Of a stretch of DNA of 7,102 nucleotides, positions 3,387 through 7,102 are shown piece by piece; within the stretch, counting starts at the first letter, position 1; every line of letters begins with the position of its first letter. Position numbers and translations under genes: made by a program. The notes under the pieces were generated by a model that was given only the letters and a program-made list of their open reading frames with translations, ran no database searches and was not told the origin of the DNA. The DNA comes from DASWHD01 sp036393335 (GTDB lineage: Bacteria; CG2-30-53-67; CG2-30-70-394): assembly GCA_036393335.1 (NCBI GenBank), contig DASWHD010000054.1:1-7102 (forward strand), read 5' to 3'.

Positions 3387-6044
3387 CTACCCCTGCGCCG
3401 CCAAGGCGGCCTGGGCCGCGGCGAGGCGCGCGATCGGCACCCGGAACGGCGAGCAGCTTACGTAGTCCAGGCCGGCGTCGTGGCAGAAGGCGATCGACGA
3501 CGGCTCGCCGCCGTGCTCGCCGCAGATCCCCACCTTGAGGTAGGGGCGAGTGGCACGGCCGCGTTCCACCGCCATGCGGATGAGCTGCCCCACCCCCTCC
3601 CGGTCGAGGACCTGAAAGGGATCCTCCGGCAGGATCTTCTTGTCCACGTACTCCGGCAGGAAGATCCCGGCGTCGTCCCGCGAGTAGCCGAAGGTCATCT
3701 GGGTAAGGTCGTTGGTGCCGCAGGAAAAGAACTCCGCCTCCGCGGCGATCTTGTCGGCGGTGAGCGCGGCGCGGGGGATCTCGATCATGGTGCCGATCAG
3801 GTAGTCGAACTCGACCCCCTCGCGCTCCTTCACCTGCTGCGCTACCGCCACGACCCGCTTCTTCAGGTAGCTGAACTCGGTGGTGGTCCCCACCAGGGGG
3901 ATCATGATCTCCGGGGTGATCTCCGCGCCTTCCTTGCGGAGGATCGCCGCCGCGGCACAGATCGCCTCCACCTGCATCTCGTAGATCTCCGGATAGGAGA
4001 TGCCGAGGCGGCAGCCGCGGTGGCCGAGCATCGGGTTGATCTCGTGCAGCCGGTTGACCTTGGCCAGCAGCACCTCTCGCTCCTTGAGCACGGCCGCGTC
4101 GCCGTGGGTGGCGCGCAGGGTGGCGATCTCCTCGATCAGCCCTTCGCGGGAGGGCAGGAACTCGTGCAGCGGCGGGTCGAGGAGGCGGATGGTGACCGGC
4201 CGGGAGCCCATGGCGCGGAACAGGCCGATGAAGTCGTCGCGCTGGAAGGGCAGCAGCTTAGCCAGGGCGACGCGGCGCGCCGCCTCGTCCTCCGCGAGGA
4301 TCATCTCCTGCACCACCGGCAGCCGCTCCTCGCCGAAGAACATGTGCTCGGTGCGGCACAGACCGATGCCCTCGGCACCGAATGACACGGCGTTGCGCGC
4401 ATCCTCCGGGGTGTCGGCGTTGGCGCGCACCCTCAAGGTGCGGAACTGGTCGGCCCACTTCATCAGCTTTTCGAAGTCGCCGGAGAGTTCCGGGACGATG
4501 AGCTTGGCGGCGCCGGCGAGCACCTCGCCGGTAGAGCCGTTCAGGCTGATCGTGTCGAATTCCTTGATCATCCGGCCACCGACGGTGAAACGGCGGTTCT
4601 CGGCATCGACCGAGATGGCGCTGCACCCCGCCACGCAGCACTTGCCCATGCCACGCGCCACCACCGCCGCGTGGCTGGTCATGCCGCCGCGGGCGGTGAG
4701 AATCCCCTGAGCGGCGTGCATACCACCCACGTCGTCTGGCGAGGTCTCGGCGCGCACCAGGATCACCGCCTTGCCCTTCGCCGCCTCCTCGATGGCGTGC
4801 TCGGCGGTGAACACCACCTCGCCCACCGCCGCGCCCGGGCTCGCCGGTAGACCCTTGGCCAGGACCTCGATCGACTGGCTGGTGTCGATGCCCGGATGGA
4901 GGAGCTGGTCGAGCTGCGCCGGGGCGACCCGCTTGACGGCGGTGGCGGGGTCGATCATGCCCTCCTCCACCATCTCGCAGGCGATGCGCACCGCCGCCTG
5001 GGCGGTGCGTTTACCGGTGCGGGTCTGGAGCATGTACAGCTTGCCTTCCTCCACCGTGAACTCGATGTCCTGCATGTCCTTGTAATGGCTCTCCAGCCGC
5101 TGGTAGATCTCCTCCAGTTGGTCGTAAATCGCCGGCATCTGCTCCTGGAGCTGGGCGATCGGCTGCGGCGTGCGGATCCCCGCCACCACGTCCTCGCCCT
5201 GGGCGTTGACCAGGTATTCGCCGAAGAACTGCCGCTCGCCGGTCCCCGGGTCGCGGGTGAAGGCGACGCCGGTGCCCGAGGTCTCGCCGCGGTTGCCGAA
5301 CACCATGGACATGACGTTGACTGCCGTGCCCCAGTCGCCGGGGATGCCGTGCAGCTTGCGGTAGGTGATGGCACGCGGGACGTTCCACGAGTCGAATACC
5401 GCATTGATCCCGGCGCGGAGCTGTGCCATCGGATCATCGGGAAACGGCTTGCCGATGGTCTTCGCCACCAAGTCCTTGTACGGGCCGATCAGCGAGTGCA
5501 GGTCCGCCGCGCTCAGGTCGGTATCGAGGACCGCGTCCACGCTCTGCTTCTTGGCCTCCAGGATCTTCTCGAAGGCGCTATGTGGCACGCCGAGCACCAC
5601 GTCGCCGAACATGGTGACGAAACGGCGGTAGGCATCCCACGCGAACCGCTCGTTGCCCGACTTGGCGATCAGCCCCTGGACCGTCCGGTCGTTGAGGCCG
5701 AGGTTGAGCACCGTGTCCATCATCCCGGGCATCGACACCCGCGCGCCGGAGCGCACCGACAGCAGGAGGGGGTCGTTGGCGTCGCCGAAGCGATGGCCCA
5801 TCGACTTCTCCACCTCGTGCATCGCGTCCAGGACCTGCTCCCACAGCTCCGGCGGGTACTGCTTGTCGTGGTCGTAGTAGTAGGTGCATACCTCGGTGGT
5901 GATGGTGAAGCCGGCGGGCACCAGGATGCCCAGGCTGGTCATCTCCGCCAGGCCGGCACCCTTGCCTCCGAGGAGCTCCTTCTGATTCCCCCGGCCTTCG
6001 GCCTTGCCGTCGGCGAATACGTAGACGTACTTGGAGTCACTCAC
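3387..6044 (-). CDS. ppdK: Pyruvate, phosphate dikinase
   Basis: This cytosolic enzyme reversibly converts pyruvate, ATP and phosphate to phosphoenolpyruvate, AMP and diphosphate, serving gluconeogenesis or pyrophosphate-linked glycolysis. At 885 residues it has full bacterial length. The N-terminal ATP-grasp part (about 1-345) shows LLGGKGAGLAEM (24-35), SVRSGA (96-101) and NRGETSGTGVAFTRDP (251-266). The swivelling phospho-His domain (about 390-510) has GGMTSHAAVVARGMG with catalytic H458 and T456, the threonine targeted by PPDK regulatory proteins in this family. The C-terminal PEP/pyruvate TIM barrel (about 520-880) contains LGHRGCRLG (673-681), GTNDLTQMTFGYSRDD (776-791) and CGEHGGEP with acid/base C841. 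No key residue is missing. The GTG start at 6044 is supported by GGAGGG 7 nt upstream. REP-like hairpins lie just upstream on its transcript if it is read through from glyS. No regulatory protein gene is in the window. Confidence 0.98.
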   Translation of the reverse strand: MSDSKYVYVFADGKAEGRGNQKELLGGKGAGLAEMTSLGILVPAGFTITTEVCTYYYDHDKQYPPELWEQVLDAMHEVEKSMGHRFGDANDPLLLSVRSGARVSMPGMMDTVLNLGLNDRTVQGLIAKSGNERFAWDAYRRFVTMFGDVVLGVPHSAFEKILEAKKQSVDAVLDTDLSAADLHSLIGPYKDLVAKTIGKPFPDDPMAQLRAGINAVFDSWNVPRAITYRKLHGIPGDWGTAVNVMSMVFGNRGETSGTGVAFTRDPGTGERQFFGEYLVNAQGEDVVAGIRTPQPIAQLQEQMPAIYDQLEEIYQRLESHYKDMQDIEFTVEEGKLYMLQTRTGKRTAQAAVRIACEMVEEGMIDPATAVKRVAPAQLDQLLHPGIDTSQSIEVLAKGLPASPGAAVGEVVFTAEHAIEEAAKGKAVILVRAETSPDDVGGMHAAQGILTARGGMTSHAAVVARGMGKCCVAGCSAISVDAENRRFTVGGRMIKEFDTISLNGSTGEVLAGAAKLIVPELSGDFEKLMKWADQFRTLRVRANADTPEDARNAVSFGAEGIGLCRTEHMFFGEERLPVVQEMILAEDEAARRVALAKLLPFQRDDFIGLFRAMGSRPVTIRLLDPPLHEFLPSREGLIEEIATLRATHGDAAVLKEREVLLAKVNRLHEINPMLGHRGCRLGISYPEIYEMQVEAICAAAAILRKEGAEITPEIMIPLVGTTTEFSYLKKRVVAVAQQVKEREGVEFDYLIGTMIEIPRAALTADKIAAEAEFFSCGTNDLTQMTFGYSRDDAGIFLPEYVDKKILPEDPFQVLDREGVGQLIRMAVERGRATRPYLKVGICGEHGGEPSSIAFCHDAGLDYVSCSPFRVPIARLAAAQAALAAQG

Positions 6045-6051
6045 GGGCGAT

Positions 6052-6057
6052 CCCTCC
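6052..6057 (-). promoter_or_regulatory. Shine-Dalgarno of ppdK, fixing a GTG start
   Basis: On the minus strand GGAGGG lies 7 nt before GTG at 6044-6042. This supports the non-ATG start that yields MSDSKYVYVF. Confidence 0.65.
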
Positions 6058-6066
6058 CTCGATCAG

Positions 6067-6150
6067 GTAGGAGCCGGTTGCACCGGCGATTCAGTTGGAG
6101 CCGGTTGCACCGGCGATCAATCCGCAAGGGGAGAAGCCGGTCGTACCGGC
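6067..6150. repeat. Three REP-like hairpins between glyS and ppdK
   Basis: GCCGGT-TGC-ACCGGC occurs at 6073-6087 and again at 6100-6114, and GCCGGT-CGT-ACCGGC at 6136-6150. The first two lie in a 21-bp direct repeat (6070-6090 and 6098-6118). The first is preceded by GTAG (6067-6070) and GA, the layout of Pseudomonas-type REP sequences; the second has GTTG in that place and the third has neither. All three are in the same orientation. On the ppdK side these hairpins could stabilise a glyS message end or weaken read-through. As REPs they are plausible substrates of a RAYT such as the one at 1761-2696, but that pairing is inference. Confidence 0.75.
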
Positions 6151-6168
6151 GTTGGGGCACGCCGCCGA

Positions 6169-7102
6169 TCAACTCTCTACCGCGAGCTGGCTGAGGTCGG
6201 CGATCCCGTCGAACAGGGCCCGCACCTGGCAGAGCAGGGAGAGGCGGGCGGTGCGCAGGTCGGGCTCGTCGGCCATCACCAGGATGTCGTCAAAGAATCG
6301 GTCCACGGCGGGGCGCAGTGTAACCAGTCGGGCGAGGATCGCGCCATAATCCCCCGCGGCGCGCAGGGTTGCCACCTCCTTGCCGACGCGGCGTTGCTCC
6401 TCCAGCAGGGCCCGTTCCGCCGCCTCCACCAGCACCGCATCGTCCACCTCCCGGCCCGCGAAATCCGCCGGGATGATGCGCTGCACCCGCTTGAAGGACA
6501 GGGCGAAGTCCGTGAAGGCCGGCTCCTGGCGCAGCGTCGCCAAGGCCTGGGCGCGCGCCCGGTCGCGCAGGGGCTGGCGGCTGCCCATGGCGAGCACCGC
6601 GCGCACCACGTCCTCCGGCAGCCCTTCCTGCACCAGGGCGTGGTTCAAGCGCTGGCCGAGGAAGTCGCGCACCTGGCCGGCGGCCTCGGCGGCCACCTCC
6701 ACGCCGCTCGCCGCGAGCTGCGCGAGGGCACGGTCGATCCACTGCCAGAGGTCCACGTCCCAGCCGCCGGCGAGGCAGATCTGGATCAGGCCGAGGCCGG
6801 CGCGGCGCAGGCCGAAGGGATCCTGGGAGCCGCTGGGGATGAGGCCGGCGGCGAAGCCGGCACACACCGCATCCAGGCGGTCGGCCGCCGCCACCAGCCG
6901 GGCGAGGTCGCTGGAGGGCAGGCGGTCGCCGGCGAAGCGCGGCCAGTAGTGCTCCTCGATGGCCCGGCACACCTCCGGCGCCTCGCCGTCGTGGGCGGCG
7001 TAGTGGCGCCCCATCACCCCCTGGAGCTTGGGGAACTCGATCACCATGTGAGTGGTGAGGTCGGCCTTGGCGAGCTGTACCGCGCGGTGGATGTCCGCCT
7101 CC
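6169..7102 (-). CDS. glyS: Glycyl-tRNA synthetase beta subunit, C-terminal part
   Basis: GlyS is the tRNA-binding subunit of the bacterial alpha2-beta2 glycyl-tRNA synthetase, which charges tRNA-Gly in the cytosol. The frame stays open to the window's right edge, giving the last 310 residues of a protein that is normally about 690. An internal ATG (7047) is not the start, because conserved sequence lies before it: AVQLAKADLTTHMVIEFPKLQGVMGRHYA is the well-known GlyS segment. Downstream are the catalytically uninvolved helical regions and the anticodon-binding domain at the end, with RPAVDRFFDDILVMADEPDLRTARLSLL near the C-terminus. The stop is TGA at 6171-6169. ppdK follows 124 bp downstream on the same strand. 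glyQ would be expected just upstream, outside the window. Confidence 0.97.
   Translation of the reverse strand, partial: EADIHRAVQLAKADLTTHMVIEFPKLQGVMGRHYAAHDGEAPEVCRAIEEHYWPRFAGDRLPSSDLARLVAAADRLDAVCAGFAAGLIPSGSQDPFGLRRAGLGLIQICLAGGWDVDLWQWIDRALAQLAASGVEVAAEAAGQVRDFLGQRLNHALVQEGLPEDVVRAVLAMGSRQPLRDRARAQALATLRQEPAFTDFALSFKRVQRIIPADFAGREVDDAVLVEAAERALLEEQRRVGKEVATLRAAGDYGAILARLVTLRPAVDRFFDDILVMADEPDLRTARLSLLCQVRALFDGIADLSQLAVES

Noticed and set aside
3480..6194. Long + strand frames opposite ppdK (3480-4385, 4896-6194)
   Set aside because: These are antisense shadows rich in His, Leu, Val and Arg; ppdK motifs on the minus strand are unambiguous.
7045..7047. ATG at 7047 as a gene start for the glyS fragment
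   Set aside because: Conserved GlyS residues continue in frame upstream to the window edge, so this methionine is internal.

Overview
This is a high-GC proteobacterial chromosome segment in which an accessory region (about 1-2700) meets core genes (about 2750-7102). The REP/RAYT elements, the alpha2-beta2-type glycyl-tRNA synthetase beta chain and the bactofilin fit a Gammaproteobacterium or a close relative. That assignment is inferred from gene content; no rRNA or marker gene in the window settles it.

Accessory region, + strand. Positions 1-1638 look like the distal end of an integron gene-cassette array. Two attC-type sites can be folded by eye, at 841-902 and 1286-1406. Each left end matches the start of its own cassette, the pattern expected of circularising cassettes. 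Cassette 1 (144-896) is almost entirely one gene for an unrecognised 228-residue protein. Cassette 2 (897-1400) has no convincing gene; it holds a terminator-like hairpin and a run of short perfect inverted repeats. Cassette 3 starts at 1401 and carries the first ~69 codons of what looks like a large cassette-borne nuclease-type protein. It breaks off in a 75-bp array of TATCGGGGTCA repeats. The last repeat runs directly into a REP-associated tyrosine transposase (RAYT) element, 1708-2699, flanked by 24-bp imperfect inverted repeats. No attC for cassette 3 is visible, so the RAYT sits exactly where the array stops and the core genome begins.

Core region, - strand, in transcription order: glyS (C-terminal 310 residues, running off the right edge), ppdK (pyruvate, phosphate dikinase, complete, GTG start) and a bactofilin gene (complete). 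The glyS-ppdK gap carries three REP-like hairpins, the first preceded by GTAG. The ppdK-bactofilin gap carries a perfect 12-bp palindrome inside a larger imperfect inverted repeat. The three genes share a strand with gaps of 124 and 85 bp, so read-through is possible but tight coupling is not shown. They serve translation, C3 carbon metabolism and the cytoskeleton and need not be functionally linked. The RAYT and bactofilin genes converge.
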